A stretch of DNA of 64,000 nucleotides from Mytilus trossulus. Taxonomy: Eukaryota; Mollusca; Bivalvia; Mytilida; Mytilidae. How positions within the stretch are numbered: position 1 is the first letter of the stretch; every line of letters starts with the position of its first letter. Under the pieces are notes generated by a model, which saw nothing but the letters and a program-made list of their open reading frames with translations, had not been told where the DNA came from and made no database searches. This document shows positions 37,154 to 48,289 of this stretch, in pieces. The stretch covers positions 79,253,127-79,317,126 of the forward strand of contig NC_086378.1 in the NCBI RefSeq assembly GCF_036588685.1. The letters run 5' to 3'. Position numbers and translations under genes: made by a program.

Positions 37154-38070
37154 AAAACTGTTTTTTAGTTCTAATTATAAGCTTATCCTTCTATTTCTAA
37201 ATCGTTCCAAAGTAGTTTTCAATTTATTGAAATTGTTATTCTCTACCTTTTTTTTCAAACTCACATCCAAGATGAAACTTTATTAATTTTTATGCCATCA
37301 TTATATTTTGATTTTATTAACATGTTTATCATAGTTGAAATGGTCATGTGTGTTTTAGTATCATGCATTTCAAAGCATTTTTCGTCACAATAACGTTTTC
37401 AATGTATGTTGGTGTTGAATATGCAAATTAATATTACTTGAGTTATGATTAATTTTTATAATTATGCATGTGTGTCAATGTTTTTCTCGTTTATATTGGC
37501 TATGCTACTTATTTTTGTGTCAATTGTGAGTTTCAGTAGACGAATGGTGAAAATTACAATAGGTTTTGTCATTGTTTTGAAAGAGGGTTTTTACCAGGGT
37601 AACAGAATGTAATACTCTTACTGCCGGAAACGTTAAGCAAATCAGTCATTTTCACCTTAATCAAACAAATTTATGTTTAATCATATCTCTTCAGAGTTAA
37701 AATAATTGTAAAATATAGAAACTTTACTTGTGTCATAATTTCGATGCACATTCATCCAACCTTTGCTTGCCACTTACTTTTTGACAATCTTAAGTATTAT
37801 ATGTTTTGTTACATTATTTTATATTAATATTTAATATTCTGTAGAGTTTTATGTTTTGTTATTTGTTTTATTATTGTTATGCTATTTAAAAAAGGTACAA
37901 CAAAAAAGTTAATATATATATACCATGACAAAAGGTGTACATGTATACATTGTAACATATAGAGAAAAATTATAATTCTTCCAATCGGCATGCTTTGTGG
38001 CATTTACATGTTACTTATTTTATCTTGTGTGGAATTTACATTTTTATATTCTTTTCTAGGGTCTAGACTA
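37154..38070 (+). other. 3' flank of SAXO
   Basis: AT-rich and without recognised repeats, this should contain the SAXO 3' UTR. The first clear AATAAA after the stop that I found is at 38233, already inside the following repeat unit, so the real poly(A) site is uncertain. Confidence 0.35.
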
Positions 38071-39227
38071 TATTGAATTTAGCTAACATCTTTAGTTGCT
38101 GGATAAGTTTTTATACGTTTGTCAGTGCTTCTAAAAGAACACAATAACTTCTTTTTTTTACAAAATAGCTGTGATTGTATAACGATCTGTGATAGATATA
38201 CATGTATTTTACTATGTTGAAAAACAATCTGGAATAAAAACATCTTTACTAAAAAACGACCTTGTTTTCTATACAGATACCATTTATGAAGAGAGACCAT
38301 GATTTATGTGCAGGTCAGATGTTGTCATGTATATGAATGTGAACCATACAATTTAAAAAAAAGTATTAATAAGATCGTTTTATCTATTTCAAAAATAACA
38401 ACGAACATCGAATTATCGGGATTGCAACAACTGAAGAAATTTTCGAACTAGTACAAGCACAGTCAATCAAGTTTGATTGGACATTAATTTGAACTCAACC
38501 CTCTACCTATCAATCTCGATTTTGGAATAATAAATTGTCATATACAAATAATTGATTTTATCCTCTAATCACAGTGCCCGTACTAGGGCAGAATAATTAC
38601 AGTGTAATTTAAGACTACAAGACAAAACATACAATTGTTAGCAGGATGCGCATGATTCAGTTGATTAAAACATTGAGTTGATTATACTATACACGAATAT
38701 ACAATTAAACAATGTCCAGACATTATAATATACAAGATAAAAGAAAGTTAAAATTTAGTTAGAGCGACAACTATTTCAATTCTATTAACTCGAATAAGAC
38801 GAGACAAATGCAGGTAACAGGAAAAGACTGAAAGAATACCATGAACTGCAAAAGGAGAGAACATGGTTGCGTCGACAGGTTAACATACAAAACCAGTATC
38901 TAATAGTACTGGACTAAACAAAGCTTGCTGATACAGAAATAGCATTGAAGGTTTTCTTACGACATGTATACATGAAAACTTAGGATGTATGAATACAGTC
39001 ATGTCCAGTTGGAATGGAACGTAAAACTCGATACGTTGTATATAAGTGTCACTATGTCTACACACGTTATAGACCAATTTTAAGAACACTCTTCCTTAAG
39101 GAGTCAGTGGTTAGCCTGTTGCAAAGTACAAAATTTGCTTACGTCTAGCGTATACCCTAATTTCTACTGGCAGATCAAATTATCGTCCTTCATCCCGGAA
39201 CAAACTATTGATTCATTTTTCTCGTCT

Positions 39228-39262
39228 TGAACAGCGGTATACTACTGTTGCCTTTATTTACT
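39228..39262 (-). repeat. Scrap of a dispersed repeat inside the 2-kb unit
   Basis: On the minus strand this reads AAAGGCAACAGTAGTATACC followed by GCTGTTCAAGACG, a phrase I associate with a common mussel repeat. Confidence 0.4.
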
Positions 39263-40098
39263 GGACGTTCAGCAAGCAGTACTCAATCAACCAATCTTTA
39301 GCACGTGTGTTCATATATAATAAAGGCAACAATAGAAACCGAAGATCAAATCTCGTTATTTCATTAAAAAAAATGAATTGACGACGACTGTCGAGTATGT
39401 GTAGACAGGATGCGGTGCGCCTAATGTTGTTACTACACAAATCTATACTTAATTTAAAATGTCAAAAAGGGAATATGACATGTCTTGTGCGTGTGTTTTA
39501 TGCATTTTTTTAAATTTAAATTGGAGCAGAATATATATTTATTTTTAGAAATATTGCATATCGAGTAGGTCCACAATATTTTGGAAAACAGATTAACTTT
39601 ACCACTAGTGAGTTCTATATGTTAACGAAGTTTGCGTTTGGTATACCAAATTTTAAGCCTGTTAACTTTTATGACTTAGATTATAATCCAAGATATATAG
39701 ACAAAATTATATTGTTGTCATGGGTCATGCTGTATCAAATTCGTACTTGTTGAATGTTTCATTGAGCAAAAATGATTGATATTCTTTATTTTGGGACAAT
39801 AATTACAAAATATGTAACATTTAGAACGATTTTGCCATACTTGATGTTTTAAATACATCAATGTGGGTAAATAACTATACAACATGTCAGTTTCTAAATC
39901 GTACAGCTTAGAAAAGCTACGAATATATGATACAGAGACTAACAGTGATATGCCATCAACAACATTTTATTTAACTAATGACAAATAAAAAACTGCATGA
40001 CAAAACTTAGACAACGACTAATGTGATCCCTGACCTAGGACAGTTGCTCCATAAATGTCGAACTTATTTTATTCTGCATTACTGTTTGGGGTTACTTT

Positions 40099-40417
40099 CC
40101 GAGGGTATCACACGCCCAGTAGTCAGCACTTTGTGTGCTGACATGAATTGTCATTGATATGGTTATAGTTACAAATTTACTGTTTACAAAAATTAGAATA
40201 ATTGGAAATACTAAGGCTTTTCTACCTCAGGTATAGATTCCCTTATCTGTATTTGGCAACGCTTTTAGGAATTTTGGTCCTCGAAGCTCTTTAACTTCGT
40301 ACTTTTTTGGCCTTTTTAACTTTTTTAGATTCGACCGTCACTGATGAGTCTTTTGTAGACGAAACGCGCGTCTAGCGTATATACAAATGTTAGTCCTGGT
40401 ATCTATAATGAGTCAAT
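40099..40417 (+). mobile_element. About 320-bp repeat inserted in the 2-kb unit
   Basis: The unit copy at 44865-44880 is uninterrupted (TAACTTTCATTAGCC), whereas here GTTACTTT and TTTTCATTAGCC are separated by this insert, which gives its borders. The insert contains CCAGTAGTCAGCACTTTGTG, a CTGATGAGTCTTTTGTAGAC block and GAAACGCGCGTCTAGCG. Related minus-strand copies lie at 63426-63707 and 63771-63832. Confidence 0.8.
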
Positions 40418-40976
40418 TTTCATTAGCCAATACATGTGTTAAAAAGCAAATAATAATAAAAAATAAAACGGAAATAAAAGGGAAAAACACAATCATAAAA
40501 AAATCGACTAAAGATGAGAAAGTTAAGATTTTAAGTAAAATCAATCGACTCTATAATAAGCTTTTGTAAGTTTGTCAGTGCTTCTGAAAGATCACAAGAA
40601 CTTCTTTTTTCCGAAATAGCTGTGATTGTATAACAATCTGTGATAGATATACTGGCATGTATTTTACTATGTTGAAAAATGCAATCTGAAATTGAAAAAA
40701 AATCTTTCTTAAAAACGATATTGTTTTCCATATGAATGCTACATGTGAAATGAGATTATGTTTTGTTTGCAGGTCATGGTTTGTGGTGTATGAATTGAAC
40801 CGGCCATTATTAAAAAAAAAGATACAATCTTTTGATTTATTTTAAAATATCCACATGTGTCTTCATAATCCAGGACATTGATAAATCTTTGATTGTCTAG
40901 ATATGTGAAGAATAAATTCAACAGCTACTATCAAAAATAGCAACACACATCGAATTATTTAAATTGCAAAAACATT

Positions 40977-41278
40977 TAAGGAATGACTGTAATATTTTTT
41001 CTGTCTATGAAGAAATAACATAAAAAATTTGGTGCACACTGAATAACGCGTGTAGCGGGTTATTTAACAATGTGCACCAAATTTTTTATGTTATTTTGAA
41101 TAGACAGAAAACATATTACAGTCATTTCTTATAATTTAATTCTAAATTCCATTTTAAACCGTAGAAAACCATGAGAAAACGTTGATGATGTCACTGTCAC
41201 ATGACTAAATTATGTCTATGGGCTCATAACAAAATTACGTCAGCCAATCAGAAGACGCGTTTCATCCAAAATTAAATT
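40977..41278. mobile_element. Hairpin MITE of about 300 bp in the 2-kb unit
   Basis: The sister copy at 45431-45450 reads straight through (AAAAACATTCAGATATAAG). Here the same phrase is split after ATT and resumes with ATT at 41279, implying a 3-base target duplication. The left half (40981-41129) is a long hairpin whose arms contain GACTGTAAT, TTCTGTCTA and AAATTTGGTGCACA. The right half is single-copy and includes GTCAGCCAATCAGAAGACGC. Confidence 0.75.
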
Positions 41279-41559
41279 ATTCAGATATAAGTATAAAGAC
41301 AACAATAAGAGAGAATTCTGAACTAGTACAGGAACTTTCGCCTGCAAATGAGGTTATTTGCCTTCAACTCTCTACCTTTTAAATTCAAATATTAAAAGGT
41401 CGTATTCAAGAGTATACAATAAAAACAATGTCCAGACAAAGCGACTAAGTGTAACAAAAATTTTATAAGATACACGATAAAAAAAGTTAAAAGTTAGCTA
41501 GAGCGACAATTATTTCAACTCTATTAAATCGAATAAGACGAGACAAATGAAGTAACAAC

Positions 41560-41845
41560 TAAAAACTGAAAGAATAGCATGAAGAACAAATAAAAACAGA
41601 AGAATACCACGAACTACAAAATAAAAACTGAAATATACAATGAACTACAAAATAAAAACTGAAAGAATATCATGAACAACAAAATAAAAACTGAAAGAAT
41701 ATCATGAAATACAAAATAAAAACTAAAAGAATACCACGAACTACAAAAACAAAACTGAAAAAATACCATGAACAACTAAATAAAAACTGAAAGTAAACGA
41801 TGAACTACAAATTAAAAACTGAAAGAATACCACGAACTACAAAAT
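41560..41845. repeat. Minisatellite of AACTACAAAATAAAAACTGA units
   Basis: About eight units of roughly 32 to 36 bases, each AACTACAAAATAAAAACTGA followed by AAGAATACCATG or a close variant. In the sister copies at 38830 and 45730 only one unit is present, so the expansion is specific to this copy. Confidence 0.75.
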
Positions 41846-42159
41846 GAGACAGCATGGTTGCGTCAATAGGTTTACAAACAAAACCAGTATCTAATAGTAC
41901 TATACTAAACAATGATTTCTGATACAGAAATATCGTTGAAGGTTTTCTTACGACATGTATACATGAAGACGTAGGATGAATATATACAGCCATGTCCAGT
42001 TGGAATGGAAATTAAAATTCGATACGTTGTATATGAGCGTCACTATGTCTACACACGTTATAGACCCATTTTAAGAACACTCTCTCTTAGGAGTCATTGG
42101 TTAGCCTGTTGCAAGGTACAAAATCTGCTTACGCTTACGTCTACTGTATACCCTAATTT

Positions 42160-42907
42160 CTTCATTACCCCTTTCAAAACTTCATTCTCTGTTCAATTTA
42201 TGTTTGGAATCCACTGTTACAAACCCTCATTCAAACCAATACAAACTTGAAGCAATAATTTGGGATATTGCAAGTCACAGACTTTTCAAGCCAGTCCGCA
42301 TTAGAAAAGATGAAAAAGAGAAAAGATTTGTCCTTAATCTTTCCTTTGCCAACAAAGGTTTCGATGGCGTCAACTTAGGCAATATCCTTCATCATAAATA
42401 TATTCAATCGAAAATACCTCCTTATTCCAAAGTGCAGTCTGTACCAATCGTTTCTTATACCTATACCAAACCTATTGCAACTAAATTTTTCAATTACAAA
42501 CATGTTTTGTAGGATCTCGATTTTGACGACTTCAAATCCAAACCTCTTGATTGCACTAGTCTTGTGGTAATTCCCAATTCACATATAATTCTGCTTGCCA
42601 CGTTATTACCGTTGACCTCAACATTGTTAAACACACTTCTCTACGAAATGTGTTATCGAAAGGTCCGAAATATCGTGAGCCTAAATCCATCAATTGGAAA
42701 TACAACTTTAAAATTTTGATGGATTCAGTAGAGGAGTATGCCAGGCAATGGATAGCGCGAGAAGGAAGACGTAGACACTCTTTCCGAATGGATTAAGGCA
42801 GTGAGGTCGTTGATACAAATCAGAATTAAGAAACTGAATTGGTTTATCAATGCCCATGCTAAGTCAATCTTTAAAGACCCAAATGTTGCAAAACAGTTGT
42901 TGGCATG
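42160..42907 (+). pseudogene. Penelope-like reverse transcriptase relic, N-terminal part
   Basis: One frame gives RIRKDEKEKRFVLNLSF, KGFDGVNLGNIL, IPPYSKVQSVPIVSYTYTKP and FFNYKH before a stop at 42510. Across later frames come KYNFKILMDSVEEYA and RSLIQIRIKK. I recognise this as the upstream part of a retroelement reverse transcriptase common in bivalves. The downstream IPKLHK and RYIDD motifs suggest the Penelope-like class. It is broken by stops and frameshifts. Confidence 0.65.
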
Positions 42908-43509
42908 ACACAGGTTATCTTCTCTTCATATATGTTATGATGGTATGATACTAAACCCCTAACGGGAAGGATTGTGCCTGATGTTCATATATTGAAATCA
43001 TAATCTTTCAGTCAGTTTAATTGAAGTCTGGAGCTGGCATGTCAGTTAACTTCTAGTAGTCTGTTGTTATGTTTGTATTATTGGCATTTTGTTTATTTTC
43101 ATTGGTTACATCTGCTGAAATCGGATTTTTCTTAAACTGAATTTTAATGTGCGTATTGTTATGCGTTTAGTTTTCTACATTGGCTAGAGGTATAGGGGGA
43201 GGGTTGAGATCTCACAAACATGTTTAACCCCGCCGCATTGTTGCGCCTGTCCCAAGTCAGGAGCCTCTGGTCTTTGTTAGTCTTGTATTATTTAAATTTT
43301 AGTTTCTTGTGTACAGTTTGGAAATTAGTATGGCGTTCATTATCACTGAACTAGTATATATTTGTTAAGGGGTAAGCTGAAGGACGCCTCCGGTGCGGGA
43401 ATTTCTCGCCACATTGGAGACCTGTTGATGACCTTCTGCTGTTCTGTTTTTTTCTATGGTCGGGTTGTTGTCTCTTTGACACATTCTCCATTTCCATTCT
43501 CAATTTTAC
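42908..43509 (+). repeat. Sequence interrupting the reverse transcriptase relic
   Basis: About 600 bases that do not continue the reverse transcriptase frame. They contain AGGGTTGAGATCTCACAAAC, ATGTTTAACCCCGCCGCATT and GTCCCAAGTCAGGAGCCTCT, phrases partly shared with the dispersed repeat at 48412-48505. They also contain GGACGCCTCCGGTGCGGGAA and TTGTCTCTTTGACACATTC. It looks like the 3' tail of another retroelement. Confidence 0.5.
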
Positions 43510-44105
43510 CTATCCTTCCTCCATGACAAATATGTTGTTGTCCCCGCAGATAAAGCCCAAAACAACATCGTTTTGTGTGTGTAAAACTCATTACATTAAC
43601 TGCTTGATAAACGAATTAGGTATTGAATATTCATTTGGAAACTCAAGATAGACCCTCACGACACTTACCAAAGAGGAAATCCTGGAAAATTATAGGTCTG
43701 TTCTATGTTCCTTTGGAATTTTAACCAAAGATGAAGAACTGGATCTTCCATCACTATCTTGGATTCCTAAACTACATAAGTGTCCTTACAAACAACGTGA
43801 TATTGCTATGTCTTCCAAGTGCTACCTATTTCTAAATGATTAACATCTATTTTATCAGCAATCAAAGACGGGCTTCAAAGTTATTGTGAAACTGCCTATT
43901 CTAGAGGTGGCGTGATGTGGATACTTAAAAATTCCAAAGATCTTTTAGAGTACATACAATCTAACTCTCTTTCATCTTGTAACAGTATTAAAACATTTGA
44001 CTTTTCTACTCCTTACACACGTATTCCACATTCCAAACTAGAAGACAAATTGAAAGAGTTGGTATTGCTTTGCTTTATAAAAAAGGATGACCAACGTCAT
44101 ATAAC
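43510..44105 (+). pseudogene. Reverse transcriptase relic, middle part
   Basis: The frame resumes with DKYVVVPADKA. After several stops it gives LSWIPKLHKCPYKQ (the PKxHK motif typical of Penelope-like elements), DGLQSYCETAYSRGG, MWILKNSKDLLEYIQ and FDFSTPYTRIPHSKL. It is cut at 44105 by the inserted repeat. Confidence 0.7.
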
Positions 44106-46679
44106 AAAGGCAACAATAAAAACCGAAGATCAAATCTCGTTATTTAATTAAAAGAAAATGAATTGAAGACGACTGATTGATACGGTGCGCCTAATGTTGC
44201 TACTACACATTCACCATGCGAATCCATACTTAATTTAAATGTCAAAAAGAGAATATGACATGTCTTGTGCGTCTGTTTTTTTTGTATTTTTTGTTGTTGT
44301 ATTAAAATTGGAACAGAATATTTTTTTTAGAAATATTGCATATCGGGTAGGTCCACAATAATTTTTGAAAACAGATTTACTTTACCACTATGTTAACGAA
44401 GTTTGCGTGTATACCGAATTATAAGCCTGTTACGTTTTATGACTTAGATTATAATCCAAGATATATAGACAAAATCATATTGTTGTCATGGGCCATGCTG
44501 TATCAAATTCGTACTTTCAGTAATGTTTCATTGAGCAAAAATTATTGATATTCTTTGTTTTGGGACAATAATTACAAAATATGTAACATTGAGAATGAGT
44601 TTGCCTTTTTAAATTGATGTTTTAAATAAATCATTTTGCGTAAATGACTATACAACATGTCAGTTTCTAAATCGCACAGCTTAGAAAAGCCGCGAATATA
44701 TGATACAGAGACTACCAATGATATGCCATTAACAACATGTTTTTTTTACTAATGACAAATAAAAAACTGCATGACAAAACTTAGGCAACGACTAATGTGA
44801 TCCCTGACCTAGGACAGTTGCTCCATAAATGTCGACCTTTCTTTATTCTGCATTACTGTTTAGGGTAACTTTCATTAGCCAATACATGTGTTCTGCATTA
44901 AAAAACAAATAATAATAAAATAAAAAAGTTAAATAAAAGGGAAAAACACAATCATAAAAAATCGACTCAAGATGAGAAAGTTAAGATTTAAGTAAAATCA
45001 ATCGACTCTAAATGATAAGCTTTTGTAAGTTTGTCAGTGCTTCTGAAAGATCACAAGAATTTCCTTTTTTCCGAATAAGCTGTGATTGTATAACGATCTG
45101 TGATAGATATAATACATGTATTTTACTATGTTGAAAAAAACAAACAATCTGAAATAAACAAAAAACACGCTTACTCTTTGAAACGATATTGTTTTCCATA
45201 TGAATGCTACATATGAAATGAGATTATGTTTTGTGTGCAGGTCAGGGTTTGTCCTGTATGAATTGAAACCGGCCATTATTAAAAAAAAATACAATCTTTT
45301 TATTTATTCTACAATATCCACTGAAATACATGTGTCTTCATAATTCAGAACATTGATAAATATTTGATGGTCTAGATATGTGAAGAATAAATTCAACAGC
45401 TACTATCAAAAACATCGAATTATCGGGATTGCAAAAACATTCAGATATAAGTATAAAGACAACAACTAGGGAGAATTCTGAACCAGTATAGGAACTTTCG
45501 CCTGCATATGAGGTCATTTGGTTTCAACTCTCTACATTTTAAACTCAATAATAAAAGGTCGTATTCAAGAATAAACAACAAAAACAATGTCCAGACAAAG
45601 AATAAGTGAAGCAAAACTTTTATAAGATACAAGATAAAAAAAAAGTAAAAAGTTAGTTAGAGCGACACCTATTTCAACTCTATTAAATCGAGAAAGCCGA
45701 GTAAAATGAAGTTAACAAGTAAAAACTGAAAGAATACCACGAACTACACAAGGAGAGAGCATGGTTGCGTCGACAGGTTAATAAATCAATACAGAATATA
45801 ATAGTACTGTTCCAAACAATACTTGCTGATACAAAAACATCAAATGTTGGATGCTTTCTTACGACATGTTTATATGAAAATTCAAAATAACATTGAGATT
45901 AAAGTCAATAATGTTTCGCTTTCTCCAGTTTTAAGATGATATTAGTAATTTACGTAAAATTCTCGTCCTGAATCCCGGAACAAACTATTTACTCATTTTT
46001 CCGGAGTAACCGGACACTGAGCAAACAATACCGAATAAACCAATCGTTAGCACGTCTTTATACATAATGAACGAGGCAACAGTTGTAACCGAAGTTCAAA
46101 TCTCGTTTTTTTCAATAAAAAAAAAAAGAATAAATGAATTGAAGACGAGTATGCGTAGACATGATCCGATAAGCGCCTACTGATGTGACTGCATAATTCG
46201 CCATGCCATTCCTTACTCGATTCAAATGTCACAATAGGGAATATGGCATGTCTTGTGCGTGTGTTCTTTTGATAAAAATTCCTAACAGAATATGTTTATC
46301 AATATTGCATGTGGTAGCTCCACACTTATTTTGGGAAACAAATGAACTTTGCCGCTATTAAATCATATGTGTTGACGAAACTCGCGTCTGATATACCAAA
46401 TTATAAGCCTGTTATCTTGTATTAATTAGATTATATCCAAGAGATATAGACAACATCATATCGTTTTCATGTGCCATGTTGTAATACATTCGTACTTATG
46501 TAATGTTTCATTGAACACACATGATTGATATGCTATGATTTCAATTTGGCAAAGCAATTTTAAAATATCTAACATTGAGAATGATGGTGCCATAATAGAT
46601 GACAAATAAATCAAGTTGCATAATCTACAAATGAATTAAGACTACGTATAAAAAATATCACTTTTTGGACAAAATTACC
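44106..46679. mobile_element. 2574-bp repeat inserted in the reverse transcriptase relic
   Basis: It is flanked by ATAAC on both sides (44101-44105 and 46680-46684), and the interrupted reading resumes right after it. The ends are direct repeats of about 600 bp (44106-44665 and 46071-46679, each with GGCAAC and ACCGAAG near its start). They enclose about 1.4 kb matching the 2-kb units at 38080-42155. A 5-base target duplication and long direct terminal repeats suggest an LTR-type element. However, the ends lack TG..CA and no gag or pol frame is seen, so a non-autonomous element is most likely. Confidence 0.65.
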
Positions 46680-46684
46680 ATAAC

Positions 46685-47440
46685 AATCACAGCTCCATGT
46701 TACACATTCTTACTTTGTGAAAAATCACACAGAGTCAAGGAAAAAGTACATCGACGAGGATATCACTGCCATGCTGGACTTTTTAATTGACAACAAATTT
46801 GCTTAATTCGGAAGATTGGTCTTCCAACTTACTATTGGAATCCAAATGGGTACCAATTACGCTCCTCTACTTGCAGATTAGTTTTTGTATTCTTATGAAG
46901 CAGAATTTTTCCAAGGGTTTGTACAGAAGGGAAACTTTTAATTTAACCTTTCGGTATATTGATGATGATGTACTGTCTCTTAATTGTAATAGACTCAGTG
47001 ATCACTTAAATTAAACATATCCAAGTGAACCTGAAATTAAAGATACTACCGACACAGATAAATCTGCTTCATATTTAGACCTTTTCTCGAAATGACTACT
47101 GATTGTAGGTTGAATACCAAAATTTATGACAAACGAGATGATTTTAATTTTCCTATAGTCAACTTTCAATTTCTGTGTAGCAACATCCCAGCGGCACCAG
47201 CATATGGAGTATATGTATCTCAATTGATACGTTACTATGGAGCTATCTAATACGTTGATTTTGTTGAACGCGGAATACTTCTTTCTCAAAAGTTGCCAAG
47301 ACAGGGCTAGTATGAATCAATCAAATTAGGGTCATCCCTCAAGAAATTTTACGATGGCCAGCATGAGCTGATTGGCCATTATGACAAAAGTGTGTCAGAA
47401 ATCATATTTGATATTCTTCCTCAGTCATAATAACCTTCCA
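46685..47440 (+). pseudogene. Reverse transcriptase relic, C-terminal part
   Basis: It continues the 43510-44105 relic: SYFVKNHTES, DITAMLDFLIDNKF, GTNYAPLLAD, then a mutated catalytic region RYIDDDVLSLN (one extra Asp codon against the usual YIDD), EIKDTTDT, YDKRDDFNFPIVNF and SNIPAAPAYGVY. Multiple stops and frameshifts make it inactive. Confidence 0.75.
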
Positions 47441-47700
47441 TCATTACCGAACTAAACAAAGAAATAACACGACGGGTGCCGTATATGGTGCAGGAAATGC
47501 TTACCCTTCCGGAGCACCTGATTTCACTCCCAGTTTTTAGTGGAGTTCGTGTTGTTTCTTATTTATTATTTATAACTGTTGATGTATATATGTCCCTTGG
47601 TTTTGTGAGTCTTTGTTTACTCCTTTGGTTTGATAGTTATTGTCTTATTATTCCTTGTTCCAAAATGTCACATCCGGGTCTTTTTCGAAAGTTGTAAAAA
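47441..47700 (+). repeat. 3' tail of the reverse transcriptase element
   Basis: GGGTGCCGTATATGGTGCAG, GAAATGCTTACCCTTCCGGA and TTTTTAGTGGAGTTCGTGTT are the tail sequence I recall following this retroelement in mussel DNA. A 73-codon open frame here has no domain. Confidence 0.5.
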
Positions 47701-48289
47701 TAAAACATTTCAGGTAACAATGAAACCACTTTTATTTGCAATGCGCTAGTTGTCATTGAACAGTTGGCCAATTAATGTTACTTGATCTACAGTATGTTTC
47801 TCATGTATAGATGATTTATGCAAACTTGGTCCTGTGAATACACGTATGTATACCTCTCTTATCTGTAAATCCCTTTCAATACTTTTTATTCACCAAAACG
47901 GCCTAAAAATTACGATATTTGACGATTTTTAAATTCCCTTGTTAGAATCGATATTGGAATCGACACAATTGTCTAACCAGACATTATGCCGAGGGGCAAT
48001 AACTACGAACACCAAGTGACAGCAATACGTCACATGCCACATATTCAAGTTGAGCTAAAAACAATGGAAGGTCGGATGCCTTTAAACGTTAGCGTCAAGT
48101 GTCAAATTAAATGCATATTCAGGACGAGAACATGATAATTTGACTACTTTGTACCACACAAACACGCTGAACCAGGTTTCTTAAATGCGTTTAGTCTTAG
48201 ATGCATGATTTTTTAATTAGTGGTTAGAGACTTTGATCTAGCTGTCAGATAACTGCGAGAACTCTCAGATCTGTTCATTGTGTCTTTTT
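47701..48289. other. Unassigned interval
   Basis: No gene or recognised repeat. It includes a moderately GC-rich part near 47980-48140 without an open frame of interest. Confidence 0.3.

Larger units (their letters stand above)
38080..42155. repeat. Roughly two copies of a 2-kb repeat unit
   Basis: Blocks repeat in order. GTTTGTCAGTGCTTCT is at 38117, 40571 and again at 45030. The block with GTCCAGTTGGAATGGAA is at about 38900-39130 and 41860-42110. A block starting AAAGGCAACAAT.GAAACCGA is at 39319 and recurs at 44106. The spacing is about 2.1 kb once the inserts at 40099 and 40977 are removed. No open frame above about 70 codons is conserved. It looks like a non-autonomous repeat amplified in tandem, truncated at both ends. 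Confidence 0.7.
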
